Below are positions 12,730 through 25,206 of a DNA stretch of 64,000 nucleotides, piece after piece; the stretch's first letter is position 1; each line of letters begins with the position of its first letter. Both the position numbers and the translations under genes were made by a program. The notes below the pieces were generated by a model, which was not told where the DNA came from, searched no databases, and saw nothing but the letters and a program-made list of their open reading frames with translations. Origin of the DNA: Paracyclopina nana. Its lineage: Eukaryota > Arthropoda > Copepoda > Cyclopoida > Cyclopettidae. The stretch covers positions 806,001 through 870,000 of the forward strand of contig JAGUCH010000004.1 in the NCBI GenBank assembly GCA_019096065.1, in the 5' to 3' direction.

Positions 12730-12812
12730 GGATATTATATTAGGTATTGACAGAAAAAGGTGGATTACTTCCTAGAAAAAGCTGCCAAGGAGTGCCCTGT
12801 GCCTATTTAATA
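12730..12812 (+). pseudogene. PRPF6 3'-end fragment, unit 3 boundary
   Basis: Second duplicated scrap of the PRPF6 tail, identical to the one at 7868-7950 and adjoining sulfotransferase copy 3. Confidence 0.85.
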
Positions 12813-12823
12813 AATGACTATAA

Positions 12824-14405
12824 TTATGTGTGAATCAGTTTTGGCATTGGAAAGATGGTGAAAGTGTTGTTGCTGACAGTTTCCAAATCTTGGAGTGATT
12901 GCACTGGAATGTATCCCCAATTCCTCATTGGTTCAATGCAGCCATCTTGAATGCTTTTGATGTTGTCCCATGTTAAGTGATTTTTCCATTTGTTCAAAAT
13001 TGGTATGGGATCTTCATGGTTTTGTCCGCCATTGTTGATGTAATCTTTGGTGGCTTGTTCCATATTGAGTCCCAAGAATTCCATAATGATTTGAGTCATT
13101 TTTCCTCCTTGAGTGAGTAAATCTTCCATCCTCACAGCCCTATATAACAAGCTTCATTAGAATCTAAAAAATCTTTTCGCCTCAATTTTCTGACATAAAT
13201 TGCTTGGGATATTTTGTCTGCAACTCTCCTGCTGATTCAAAATCCTGCTGAATTTGATTGCATAGAATTTTAGAGCTGTTGCAAAAGGGATTGTTACGGC
13301 ACCAATACTCTTCCATTCTGGAACTCATTGTTGCTCTGGGGTCTCTGACTTCATACAAAATTTTAAAGTTTTCATTTGGCAAGTGTGTCAGCAAAAATTC
13401 TGCTCCTCGGAGGGAGAGTCTATCCAACTTCAATACTTCCACTGGTATTTGTTTGCAGACCTGATTGAGATGGCTTGGATTAAGACACTTTTCATAATTC
13501 CTTCCACAGAAGTCTGGAAAGAACAGTCTTTTTGTCTTCTCCTGCTTGGCTATAGCTGTCCTGATTTCTTTTTTCCAAGTTTGAATATTTTTAGCAGACC
13601 CTGTTTTTTGCAGAAGTGACATCAATGTTAGCTGCCTTTAGCAAATCACCCAATTTTGACAGTAATACTTTTATCTGCAGTAAAGTCACAGTTGATCATT
13701 TTCAGCAAAACCTCCAGCTGCACCAAGTCTGATTTTTGCACTGTGGTCATCACCCTCTCAAATCCAAAGTGATGAAGAGGCTCATATATGAGGAATGAGG
13801 CAGGGTGAGAAGCCAGAAGCATTCCAGTGAAAGTGGATCCGCTTCTCCAGTTGGAGACAACCATTGCTTTCAGAGAGCTGTGACCAGCCTCAAGACCAAT
13901 TGTATTGTACCTAAAAGTCACATTGATGAACAATTCGAAGCTAAAAAAACCCTGCTACTTGCTTGAGGTTTTTGACAATTTCCACTTCCATTTCTAATGC
14001 TCTTTTGGCAGCTCTATCTGCCAGACTTATTTGGTTAAGGCTGAAAATAATTCCAGATTTTATGATTGTTACAGCGTGCCTGATTCTCACTTGCCTGTCA
14101 TTTGAAATCTCCCTTTCTTGAATCTTTCCAAGGCTTTTGCTATTTTCCTTATTTACCAGAATGTCATCTTTGGTATCCACTTGACTTTTTTCAGTATTAT
14201 GATGATCATCATCAGTCTGCTTTGGAGGGGTAGTTTGATCACTATTCACTGCTTTGGGATTGTTGAAGTCCTTCAAGGATTCCTGGGCAATGACATCTCT
14301 ATTGCCCAATAAAAGCAAGGCAGATGCAACCACGCCAAGCAAGCATAGAATTCCAGCCACTTTCAGAATCATGCCAGGTCTTGCCCAGTCCAAAGTTTTG
14401 TTCAT
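12824..14405 (-). CDS. Carbohydrate sulfotransferase, tandem copy 3 (4 exons, diverged)
   Basis: Exons 14405-13963, 13910-13669, 13600-13195 and 13139-12824 again give 1,407 nt and 468 residues with the same phases, so all exon lengths are conserved. Exon 4 is identical to copy 2, but exons 1-3 carry many substitutions (FCGRNYEKC in place of YCGKDFEKC, for example). That mosaic suggests a crossover or gene conversion near 13185. Intron 1 begins GCAAGT, the standard GC-AG donor, which supports the model used for copies 1 and 2. Intron 2 is 13 bp longer than in copies 1 and 2 without affecting the frame. All sulfate-donor motifs are intact. Confidence 0.85.
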
Positions 14406-14628
14406 TTCGTTCAGGAGCAAATGTGAACAAAAAATTAAATCATCACCTTTGTGTGGCTGACGGTGGAAAAGCATAAATAAAATTTGCACGAAATTGATAT
14501 CTGGTCACATGTGTTTTGCATATAGTGCATTTGCATAATATACCTATACTGAAATAAAATGAAGATCGCGGCCGGCGCAATATTAGTAAGAGAAGTACAT
14601 TTTGATGAAAAAAATTAATTATATTCTA

Positions 14629-14876
14629 TGTACGCAATGTCGCTGCAAAAGTACTAAGGCCTTTGAGAGAATTGCGGAAGACTATGAAGTATTGTTCAAG
14701 TTTTTAATGAAACGATGAAGTTTTCAATAAAGACGTGGAAACGATGAATGCAAGGAAGTAACTGAGGTTTTATTCACTGAGAAACAGTATCGTTGATTGA
14801 CTGAGAAAGTTGAGGTTGGGAGGGAAAAATACAAAGAGCGGGAATATTCAAATAGAGTAGCGAGATATTCCAAACA
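14629..14876 (-). repeat. Element 1 3' LTR (248 bp)
   Basis: On the minus strand it runs TGTTTGGAATATC to ATTGCGTACA. It differs from the partner LTR at 28068 by a one-base length change and very few substitutions, indicating a fairly recent insertion. Confidence 0.92.
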
Positions 14877-15747
14877 TTCCCCGCTAAAGCACTTTGCTTT
14901 ACATGAACAAATATTGAGCTTCTCCTTTTCTCTTGTCCTATTTTCGTCAGGGTTATGGGCAGTGAAGATCTTCAATGGAAGTTTTCTTCAATGCGCTTGC
15001 TCGTGCGATTGTGGTGAGCGCATTCAACTCGCTTGTACCATCGTATCCACTTGGGCTCGTTGGATTTGTAATTGTGGTGGACTTGTTTTTCCCCGCAATT
15101 ACACGTCATCTTCATCGAGGTGAATGTACTTTTCGGTTCGTCTTTTGGGTGTGGCATTTCTAGTGCAAGTTTTTGTTTTTCAGTTTTCAATGTCAGGAGT
15201 TTGTTTGTTTTGGTAAGCGTAATTTCAAATCTGACAATTTGCGCTTTTATGAGTTTTTTGTTCGTAATGTTTTGGGGCAATTCTAACTTCTTCCCCGCAA
15301 TTACGAAGTAATTAAACCATGGAATTGCTACCTTACTGTTTTTCGTATGAAGTGTTTTGATTGGTAAAGTCGAGCAAGTTCCCCGCGTTTCCCCGCAATT
15401 GTGCGCGAGTATGGGAAAGTCTTACTGACTGGGGAAAGTTTGCCATCATTTTGTCCTCATTTTGTGTAGATCTAGTTTTGAACCTTCGTTTTTCAGTTTG
15501 AGTTGAAGGTTGAGCGTTTTTAAAGACTCTGTTTGAGTTTGACGAGGGATTTGATGTGAATTAAAGTAAGAATTCTGTCTTTAGATTGAATTCTCGCAAA
15601 AATGAGTTCATCTTGTATGATTTCAGCTTTTGACTTTAGTTGAAAGCCTTTGAATCATTTTTGCTTTAGGGGAATTGAACAATGTCAAATTGAACAATGT
15701 CAAATTGCAAAATGCGTTTGGTGGGGACTTTCCCCGCATTTTTGCAG
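14877..15747 (-). other. Element 1 3' non-coding region with repeated purine-tract motif
   Basis: Follows the ORF stop on the minus strand and ends in the polypurine tract beside the LTR. GCGGGGAA (plus-strand TTCCCCGC) occurs six times: 14877, 15089, 15291, 15379, 15389 and 15730. No coding region is supported. Confidence 0.7.
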
Positions 15748-16862
15748 TTAAAAATACAAGTTTTCGACCCTTGATAGGTATGATTCGCCCCCTTGCTTGA
15801 TATGCCTGATGACAGTTTTTAGGGGGCAATAGTTTTGACTAGAGAGTTTCACGAATTTCGCAGACTTGTTGCGGATTTTTGAAATCAGCCAAGGTGGTGC
15901 GCTTCTGTGAGGCCAAGGTGGTTCACTCTCATGAGTGGTCTGCCCAAAAGTATTGGCCACATTCTCGAAGATGGTGCTTTCAATTCGTGATAATGAAAGC
16001 AACTTTGCAGGTGATACACGAATTGACCTCGGAATCGTCTGCTCATGTTTGGCTTTAGCTTTGTGGGCTTCCAAGACTAGTTTTGTTTCAAATTTGAGAT
16101 CGTTAGCGGCCTCGTTTTCAAGTTTTTCGAGTAGTTCGCTAGGTTTGCTACCCACTGTCGTTTTTTGGGGTGCTGGAGTTAGCTCCAATTTTTGTTTTGC
16201 TAGGGTTGTGAGTGTCATTTGCGCATCGGGCTGCGGCAGCTTAATTTTCCGGATTAGTATGCCAGAGCTACTTCGAAATCGGACGATGTTTCCTAGGTAG
16301 CTGCTGAGTTGTTTGGGATCAATTTTGGCATGTTTGAATGCCTCCTTGGCTTCCTGAGCTTTTAAAGCTATTTTTGAGTACATTTTTTCTAGGAGCTGCT
16401 TTCGAATTAAATACAGGTCCGGATTGGGATCATTTTCGAAGGTATCAGCAGCTTGTTTCAGTTCTGTTGCCAATGTTTTGAGTGTGTCATAGGCTTCCTT
16501 AGTTTGAGTCATTTTTAAAGATTTTTGCTTTTCGTTTTCGGCTTGGTAAACTTTTAAGGTTGCATGCCAAGACAGTTTACGATTCATGAGCTTTTGAAGT
16601 TGCTCGTCAAGGTTTATGGCTTGACAATTTTTCATTTTTCCGTCCTCAAAGTCAGGACAGTCCATTTTGTAGAGCATTTTGACTTTTTCTAGTAGGACTT
16701 TCAATTTTGGTTTCATGTTCTTGAGCACTTTGGTCATGTTTTTGGCGTCAGCTTTTATTGTATCAATAGGAATTTTGTACCAGTCCTTGAAGACTTGGAA
16801 GAGAGCTTCAAGTTCCCTTTCAATGTCACTGGCAGCTGTTTTCCAATCAAATCCGGATTCGT
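15748..16862 (-). pseudogene. Element 1 Gag-like ORF, interrupted (main part)
   Basis: Main part of the only ORF of element 1. Translation starts at the ATG at 27338-27336, runs to 27296, is interrupted by element 2 and resumes at 16862, ending at 15748. Counting one copy of the CCTC duplication, the lengths add to exactly 386 codons, so the frame was intact before the insertion. The predicted product is highly helical, Lys/Leu-rich and lacks a zinc knuckle. There is no recognised domain; Gag-like is inferred from its position only. Any apparent ORF running on into 16867-17038 is LTR sequence of element 2. Confidence 0.7.
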
Positions 16863-16866
16863 CCTC

Positions 16867-17038
16867 TGTAGCAGGATCACGAGCCTGCGCGTCCGGGCGC
16901 TCACGCCTGCCTTCCCGGTGCGATCTTTGTGCTGTACAGAACGACAGTAAATACACGGCTGTGTTTGAGTAAAGGTCTCTATTCATCGTCTGGTACGAGC
17001 GTCGCGTGTCGGGCTCTAAGAGTGTTTGAACCCCTACA
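16867..17038 (+). repeat. Element 2 5' LTR (172 bp)
   Basis: Begins TGTAGCAGG and ends CCCCTACA; preceded by the target duplication CCTC. No differences from 27124-27295 seen. Confidence 0.95.
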
Positions 17039-18973
17039 AATTGGCGCGGTGCTGAGGACAACTCTCCGAGTACCGTTACACGACACCTTCGCTCCCATGG
17101 AGGATGGAGGCCAAACTTTTGACCATGAGAAGCAACAACAAAGACAACAAAGAACAAAGGAACAATGGCTGCTGTGACACGCCCTAGCATCAGCAGGGTG
17201 ACCAGAACATTTAAGTTTTCCCAAAAAAGCCACAATTGGTTATCTTTAAAGAACAAAACTCAAAATGGCCACAAATGGCTGTTTGGCAAGAAAACAAATT
17301 ACTGTAGCAAAAGAAACAAACAAGATAAAAAATAGCCACTTTGGCTATAAACAGCCACACCTGGTCACCCTGTTGCACAAGCCATTACACAAAAGCCCAC
17401 ACCACTATGGCAGAAAGTGTGGATGGCTGTCTTATTCTGGCTGGAAGTATGCCAAGTTACAACAAGCCTGGCATCACAAATTATTGTGACCACGCTGTTT
17501 TTGCATTCAGGCTGAAAGCATGCCTTGAACATTAACCTCACCCTCGCTGAGGCTGGGTGGTAGAGGCCGCCCAGATCACGAGAGGAAGCAACAATAGTGT
17601 GACTATCCTCTGTAGAGCCACCAGGTGGCAGAACGAGCAGGATCATCGCGTTCAGGCTGAAAGCATGCCACGAACACATCGACCTCGCCTCGTGAGGCTG
17701 GAGGCTGCGGTAGCTGTGGCTACCCATCAATGCGTTCAGGCTGAAAGCATGCCACGAACATCAACCTCACCCTCGCAGAGGCCATGGTGGTTGCGACCAC
17801 CGAGAGCTCACGAGCGGGAGCAGTAGTGGGCAGCAGGTCCCGTCACTCACGTAGTCCATTGAGACACCGGGTGCGGACGCTGGGCCCCCTGGCTTAGACG
17901 CCAGGACCGTCTCTGCGTCGACGCCGGGGCGCACCTCCGTAAAGGGAGGCTGCCTAACCCCCGGGTCACCAGAAACGTGGGAACAGTAGGCATCGCGTCA
18001 CTCTGGCAGAAAAACGCGAACACGCTGTTGGCCGGCTACGATCAACGCCGAGCAACCCTTGCCTCAGCCGATACCTTGGGCCTGTGAAAGGAGCCACCCA
18101 GAGGATCGCACGAGAGAGGCACCAGGCTTCGTCTCAGCCAACACCCGGGCCCTTAGGGGGATCCCACCTGGGGGAAGTTGGAGAGAGAGGCGCATCACTC
18201 AGCAGAAAGATGCTCTGAGCTAATTGTACGATAACTGCTGCATACGCACCGCAAATGCTAATAAATTGAATAAACGGAATCAATGCGATTGATCCACCAT
18301 TTATGTTCATGCTCCCAACACGAAACAATCACCCTGCGCAGCGAGGCTGCCAGGTCGGCCACACGCAATCAGAGCCGGCGGCTGCATAGGCTGCGGCCCT
18401 TGAGAGGTCCAGGTGAAGGGCCATGGAACCTCACCAAGGACAGAGATCCTAGATCACATCAGATTAGAGTGCCAGAGCACTTCATTGCTTAAGCTGCATT
18501 TCAGCGCATTATTGCCTGCTGCAGTAGCATCTCACGGTCACTTCTTGCGCGGCAAAAAGATGGCCAATAAACAAGTTGTAAGCCGGCCCCTTTATGAGGG
18601 CTGCATGCTGCGTCCTTCACATGTGCAAGGCAATTTGCGAGATTGTCCGTCAACGCACCATGAGCCATTAAGCTGCCTCTAATGCGCAGAAGCTCTGTCC
18701 CAAATAACCGTCTTGTTTAACGATCGTCAAAATCTCCCATCTGGGACCGGATCGCATAAACTAGCTCAAATTTGCTGCACTAAAATTAATTGTCCGAGGG
18801 GCAGGGGGCTGCAGCGGATGCTGCTGTGAGTGACCGTTGCACAGGCGGACGAGAGTGGCTATAAAAGATCGAGCAGCAGGGGGAAAAAGCACCGTTCGTG
18901 GGAATACTTCCAATTTACTACACTCCCCTGATCTCGCGCTTTTTACGCTACTCTTGCCACTCACTCGCTCATC
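17039..18973 (+). other. Element 2 long leader with primer-binding site and CTCF-like site
   Basis: TTGGCGCGGTG starts 3 bp after the LTR and is the probable primer-binding site. Three spaced copies of a block beginning TTCAGGCTGAAAGCATGCC occur near 17505, 17651 and 17735. At about 17619 the sequence CCACCAGGTGGCAG matches the vertebrate CTCF core. Short ORFs here do not look coding. The 1.9-kb length is unusual for the type. Confidence 0.6.
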
Positions 18974-20327
18974 ATGCCTTTCAGCCGCTCACCTCCTCCA
19001 CCATCGGGCAATGATCAATCGGGCATTTTGCCTGATAGCAATGCGTCAGCCGCTTCCCCGTTGAATCTGCAGCAGCGCTTCGAGTGCGACCTCGAAAGCC
19101 TCGGAGCTGCCGGGCCCGCTGTGGGGTCCAGGCCGGGTTTGAACCCGTTTGGATTCCCTAGGAACGCTGAGGCAGCCGTGGTCCCCACCGTAGGGGCGCG
19201 GCCCCGCCCAGGGGCCGGGGAGGATTTGCCGACTGAGGCTAACCCGGCGACGGCCACCACGGGTGTGGAAGGCCTCTCCCTGGCTATGTTGCTGCAATTT
19301 ATGCAACACATGGAGGCTCAACGCCAAGCCAATGCCCGAGCTCGCCAACAGGAGGCCGAGCTGCGGCTCCTGGAAGCTAACACCCGCTGCCTCGAGGCCG
19401 AGGCCGCTGCAGCTCGCACCGGGCGGAAGCGCAAGCTCAAGAAATTCGAGGACACTGAGGCGGACAAGTGGCTCACCTCCCGCCTCCACGTGGAGGCTAC
19501 CTTCCTGGGGTCCAAGGAATCTGAGGCCTCCAAGAAGCTGGAGGTCAAGCATGCCATGGTGGGTGTGGCTCTCCGTCCCGTCAATGAAGTGGAGCTCCAC
19601 CTGACGGATGAGAGATTCACCCTCGCGCATCTGCTCGACGCCTACGAGAAGTTTCGTCATCGCCACGTCCTCCCAGGTCGCCCGTATCGCCCTCGAGACC
19701 GCTCAACAGCGTCCCGACGAGGGCATTCCCCAGTGGCATGCTTGGTTGCGCAGCATCTTTGTCCGTGCTAGACCGGAGTTGTCCAAGGAAGTCGAGACTT
19801 ACCCGGATCTTGTCCGCATCTTTGTTACCAAGCTGCATCGCAAAGACGTGGTCATGGGCATTGCCGGCCACAGGTCCACTACCATGGCTGAGGCCCTAGA
19901 AGCCCCCTGCCAGGCCAAATGCTGGTTATCGCTGGGGCAAGGCAAGGGCCGCATCGCCGCCCTGCTTCCGGGCTCAGGAGACGATTCGCAGGTCGTTTGC
20001 TTCTACTCCGACCGTAAGGGCCATCGCGAGTCCGAGTGCCGAACGCTCGAGAGCGACAAGCGGGCCGGCCGTTACGATCCTAAGGTGGACATGTGGGCTT
20101 ATGCCGCCACTTTCGACAAGGACCAAGGATCCAGAGGCCAACCTTCTCGAGGCCCGAGCCAACGCCGAGCCTCCAGGCGGACCAACAACTCTGACTGCCG
20201 GAGCTCCAGCAATAAGAACAACAAGAAGCCGTGGGTCAACAAAATCCGCGAGGCTGAGTCGGAGGGAGAGCATGAGCAAGAGGCTTCGGACGACCCTGCC
20301 CAGGGAAACGACTTGACCCGGTTGTAG
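18974..20327 (+). pseudogene. Element 2 gag, frameshifted
   Basis: Two overlapping frames (18974 onward, then the frame ending at 20327) together make one Gag. The change of frame lies near 19660. The first half has a Pro/Gly-rich N-terminus and a Glu/Ala-rich coiled coil. The second half holds a Ty3-type capsid-like region and a degenerate zinc knuckle, CFYSDRKGHRESEC, in which the second Cys is Ser. The downstream strand is Arg/Ser-rich. Confidence 0.75.
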
Positions 20328-20401
20328 AGAGCACCAACCAGGTCTCGCCTTCCTCCCTCATCCTAGCAGCTCTTGACCACATCAGCAGCCACCAACAGTT
20401 C

Positions 20402-21004
20402 ATGGCCCAATTTCCGATCCGCATCGGCAAGGTCAAAACGAGGGCCCTTGTTGACAGTGGCAACAGTTGGCGCATATGCATCTACGAAGACTTTGCCCGC
20501 CGCCTCGGCGTCTTCCCTTACGGCATGTGGCCCATGCCAGACATGCCGGCCGTGGGCACTGCCTACCTGCAACAGAGGCTCCAGGTCTTAGGAGAACTCC
20601 GGCAGCCACTGCAGGTGCAGCTAGGGGACCACCCTCACTCATTCTACATTCGACCCGCTGTGGTGCGCAACCTCTCCATGGACTTCAATCTATCCGGGCC
20701 GTTCTTGAGCCATTACCGTATCGACCAGCTCCACTCCCAAGGGACTCTTCATGTGCATGGGAGGCAGATTCCCCTGGTGGTCGCCCTACAACCGACGGCG
20801 ACCTCTGATGAATACGAGTTCCGCATAGTGCGGCCGGCCTTGATTCCAGCCCGCATGGTGACCCTGGTGGCGGCCATGGCAGCCCACTGGCCCCACGGGA
20901 CCACGAGGCCCGCCGCTATCGAGGCCGGGGCCCAGTTCGCTGCACAAACCCAATTGGCCCCTGGAATGCCGCTGTGGTGCAGCCCGCCGCCGGTGGCCAC
21001 CTGA
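20402..21004 (+). pseudogene. Element 2 aspartic protease region
   Basis: Retroviral-type protease with catalytic LVDSGN near residue 17 of this frame. It overlaps the RT frame by about 30 nt in another reading frame, indicating a further frame change. The start shown is simply the first Met in frame; it was probably made as part of a Gag-Pol polyprotein. Confidence 0.75.
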
Positions 21005-22640
21005 GGGTTGGGGTGCTGAACCCCATGGACCATCCGCTCCGCCTCAAAGGTGGAATCGTCTACGTCACCTTACGCCGCTACGAGGATGTCAATTTAGGTG
21101 ACCAGGCAGAGGCCGAGCCTGCCGTGCAAGCGATGCCAACCCGATCCGCTGATCGCAAGGCCACTCTCGGTCATGAGCCAGTACCAAGCGGCCCTTCTAG
21201 CGAACTGGACAAAGTTAACTTCGTTATTGATGCCTTCAAGCAGGAAGAAAACGAGATGCTCCGGGGAGATCAGCGACGGCTGACCGAGGCTGCTGCGCTG
21301 CTTGCCTCCTACATGGACACATTCTCCTTTGATGGTCGCACCGGACAGACTAAGCTGGTTGAGCACACCATAGACCTCAAGCCAGGCACCAAGCCTATCA
21401 ATATCCGGCGCCGACCAATCAACCCAAACCTCGAGGCTTCCCTCAAGGAGCAAATCCAGAAGTGGCTGGAGGAGGAGGTCATCACCCCCATCACGTCTCC
21501 GTGGTCCGCCCCGCTCGTCTCCGTGCGGAATAAGGATGGGACCCTGCAATGGTGTGTTGATTATCGTGAGCTCAACAAGGCCATGGTAGTCGACTCGCAT
21601 CCTATCGGGGACATGAGGGACAACCTCAGCCGGCTGGCCCGCTCCACTGTCTTCTCCATCCTGGATGCGGTGGGGGCCTCGGGACCTTTAATGTGGTCCC
21701 AATCCGAGCAGAGGACGTAGAGAAAACCACCTTCTCCACTGGGGACGGCTCCTACGCTTTCCTCAAGATGCCTTTTGGGCTGACGAATGCACCAAAAACC
21801 TACAGCTGCCTCAACAGGCTCGTGCTGGAAGGAGTGTCTTGGGACGTTGCTCTCCCCTTCGAGTCTCACCTATGCAACCTCCATTTGGTGCTCCGGGCTC
21901 ATCAAAAGGCGGGGCTCTTGTTGAAACCCTCCAAGTGCCACCTCTTTCAGTCGAGGGTAACCTATCTAGGACATGTGGTCATGCCCCAAGGCCTCGAGGT
22001 CATGCCAGCCTACATTGACCTCATCCGCAAATGGCCGCTACCGAATACGCGGAAGCTACTGCGGGTGTTCCTCGGCAAGGCTAATTACTATCGGTCCTTC
22101 ATCGAGAAATACCAGCACGTTGCGGCCCCTCTGTCAGACAAGCTTTCCAAGGAAGATGGTGTGAGCGACACCCATGTCTTCCAGCCTACTCCAGAGTTCC
22201 GAGCCGCATTTGAAGAGCTCAAGCAACGGCTCACCTCAGCACCAGTGCTGGCCTACCCCGACTTCGCCTCACCGAACCCCTTTATCCTGGATACCGACTT
22301 CTCGCAGGAGAACAGGGCTGTGGGAGGTGTTCTCTCACAAGTGCAAAACGGCAAGGAGAGGGTCATTTTGTACTGGGCAAAGAAGCTCAACGCCGCTCAG
22401 AGCAAATCAAGGCGAGCTGGTAGCAGTGATCATCTTTATCAAGCAGTTTCAGTATTATCTACAGCATTGTCAATTTATTCTGCGTACCGATCACAGGGCC
22501 TTACTCTGGATCCGCTCCATGGAGGCCCCCACCGGGATGCTGGCCTGCTGGTTGGATACCATCTCAAACTACGACTTTGAGGTGGTTCATCGTGCGGGGG
22601 TCAAACACGGTAATGCCGACTCGCTCAGTCGCACGCCCCA
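20974..22640 (+). pseudogene. Element 2 reverse transcriptase and RNase H, disrupted
   Basis: RT fingers/palm motifs are clear (WCVDYRELNKA, MPFGLTNAP, TYLGHVV), followed by RNase H (FILDTDFS, FILRTDHRALL). Frame changes occur near 21680 and 22400. Between WDVALPF and ESHLCNLHLVL the segment that should carry the catalytic YxDD is absent, a short internal deletion near 21855. The copy therefore cannot encode an active RT. Confidence 0.85.
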
Positions 22641-24508
22641 CCTCGAATCGATGGGAGACCACATCAGCTCTGAGGTCTCTGACGACGACTATTTCCGGGT
22701 GGCCAACCTGAAACTTATCCCGACAAGACCTGAGCTGAGGGTCGCCGCCCAAGATGAGGACGACAACCTAGTCCTCGTCAAGCAACTGGTACGACTGAAG
22801 CAACGGCCTACGCCAGAACACCTCAATACCGCTTCCGCTCGAGGCCGCGTGCTGCTGGAACAGCTTGACAGCATCGTCCTTGACCCCCAGGGTGCATTGC
22901 GACTAATGAAACCGGACAAGAAATCTTCACGGCTGATAGTACCTCTGAAATGGCAGGAAGCGAGCCTCCGCCATGTACACGACACGAGGGGCCATCAGGG
23001 ACGTGATTCTGTGGTACATCGGGCCGTGCAACATTTCTATTTCCCTGGCATGACGCAACAAGCCGATGATGTTGTCAAATCCTGCCCTCTCTGCCAAAAG
23101 TCTAAACCGGCACAGAAGAACCAGCAGCACACCCTCTGATCGCACCATTTGGGCTACCTGTTCCAGATACTGAGTTTGGACTATGTTGGACCATTCAAGC
23201 CTTCCTCCAATCAAGTACCGCTACTTCTTCACTGCAAAGTGCGTGTTCACTAGATGGATCGAAGCCTTTCCTTGCCGCTCCAACGACGCCGAGACTGCAG
23301 TGCGATGCCTCACCACTGAGATCATCCCCAGGTTCGGCCTGCCAGAACGTCTGCATACCAACCAGGGAACACACTTCACTGCCACCTTATGCGGGAAGTC
23401 TGTGCGGCCCTGGGGATCCAGGTGACCACCACGCCCTCGTACAATCCTCGGAGTAACCCGGTAGAGAGAGAGCACCGGGATCTTGATGAACTCATTCGGA
23501 AATTAATCAAGGGGCGCTACTCAGACTGGTCTGAAGTAGTTCCATTCGCGCTCTTCATACTGCGAACCACCAAAAACCGCTGGGCCGGCCTGGCCCCCTA
23601 CGAGATGGTTTTTGGGCGACAACCCTCGACCAATCTGGACTTGATCTTCGGGGACCCGCAACCGGCGGTATTCAAAGCCACACAGGCGGGCCGTTCGCTA
23701 ACCAACTAAAAGAGCGAATACAGCTCGCGCATGAGTGGGCGCGCAAGAACATCTCAGCGTCTATTGAGCGACAGAGAAGGGCCTATCACATGGACAAGCG
23801 GAAGTTCAACCCTGGACAGAGGGTGTGGCTGTTCACGCCTAGGTCACACCGCGTATCTCCAAAAAGCTCCAAACATTTTGGACTGGGCCATGGACCATCG
23901 CAAGGCAAATCAACGAGCTCACCTACGAAATCTCGCTAGATCCTTCCTGGGCCCAGACCAAAAATCAGGTCGTGTCGGTTGACCTCCTCAAACTGTACAT
24001 AACCCCTGAGGAAGGCAGTGATGAACCAACCTCCGCTCCGCCGACAGAGGACCTCGACTTGTCCATGCTAGGAGACGAGTCCGCAGAATTTATTGCCACT
24101 CAGCCGGAGGAACTTACTCCAGAAACAGATGCTCAATTCCACACTCCTTTCCAATACGCTGTCGCACCGACGCAGCGCAAATATGGGTCTCCGGAAGCAA
24201 AGGACGATTCCATTCCAGCCTTCAACAATGATCCGACAATTCCGGAGTATGAATGCACACAATACCAACCGGAATCGGAGGAACAAGACGAACGAGAATC
24301 CAACCCACTGCCAGGCAGTCCAGGCAAGTGGACGCGTGAAGCGCCAAGCCCAATCGAGTCACCAGCTCATCAAGCCACACGTTCCGAACGCACCAGCACG
24401 GTTGCCAGGCGGAAGCGCCGGTCAAATGCGGAACTGCTGCAAGCCAACACCGAGCGGCTCCTTGGAGGTCCAGATGAATTTGCAAAAAGGTCAAGGTCGC
24501 AGCGGTGA
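22641..24508 (+). pseudogene. Element 2 integrase and pol tail, disrupted
   Basis: The HHCC zinc domain is visible (HDTRGHQGRDSV, then CPLCQKSK). The catalytic core is broken by stops or frame changes near 23139, 23400 and 23709. The second catalytic Asp appears as Asn (LHTNQGTHF). A GPY/F-like C-terminus near 23940-23990 (VSVDLLKLY) is followed by an acidic Pro/Glu-rich tail ending at 24508. Confidence 0.75.
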
Positions 24509-25206
24509 ACGCCAATCGGAAATTCACGATGACATGCTACCACTTCAACACTTGCAACCAAAACCACCGCAAGTGCACCCCACCGCGCGATATCTGCTGC
24601 CACCACTGGAGCCTCAACCCCTTCCGATGAGGCCATCTATTCCATCACCAATCAGAGAAGCATCGAACTCGACATCATCCTCTGTGCCGTCGGCAAACAC
24701 AGCTCCTCTACAGGACAACGTGTTTTCAGACAATAAGTAAAACATGTCTTACAGGACATGCGAAATCCCTGCACTGAGTGCCTAGTGGCTTAATTGTCGT
24801 CAGTATTGAAAATCTCCTTAAAACTGTCATCACGGACTCTGCTTCCGCTGCGTTACTCTGCCCACATATTGTTGCTCCCTGTATGCCAAAGTTTGGGGGG
24901 GTAACCATCAAATTATTCAGCATATCATGTCATATTATTTGATTCATAATCTGATCATGTACATAAACCATGGCATCCGGTCGCAAACGAGTTATGTGTT
25001 GTACATAATAATCACACTACTCTTTTCTCTTACAGTCTGAGCTTCTAGCTGACAACGCATAACCTCTAAATCCACATATTAGCAACATCACGGTCCAGGT
25101 CCTCCAGACAGCTTCTACTCTGTCAATTAAGGCCTACCGCTGCCGGGTTCACATCTCCAGGCAAGTCACCCGCTGCGGATACGACAGTATCAGCTATTGA
25201 AGCCAA
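24509..25206 (+). other. Element 2 pol-env spacer
   Basis: About 700 bp without a convincing gene. It includes a G-run near 24894-24900. A splice acceptor for env mRNA would be expected here, but none could be chosen with confidence. Confidence 0.4.

Larger units (their letters stand above)
3015..13190. repeat. Tandem direct repeat array, period 4,862 bp
   Basis: Matching landmarks recur at +4,862 bp (3100, 7962 and 12824; 4664 and 9526). Unit 1 (about 3015-7870) and unit 2 (about 7870-12735) are nearly identical, with single-base indels near 5785 and 6975. A third partial unit is identical only through the last sulfotransferase exon, to about 13185, and is then clearly diverged. Each unit contains the last PRPF6 codons, a sulfotransferase gene, a MITE, an LTR-like fragment and an exon-like fragment. 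The pattern fits recent unequal exchange in which the diverged third gene is the older neighbour. Confidence 0.95.

Noticed and set aside
15748-17256. One 502-codon minus-strand gene
   Set aside because: It runs across the 5' LTR of element 2 and its leader; the upstream third is LTR sequence, and the true start is at 27338.
24093-24740. 215-codon frame overlapping the pol tail of element 2
   Set aside because: Shadow of the pol tail frame at 23972-24508; composition is biased and no domain is seen.
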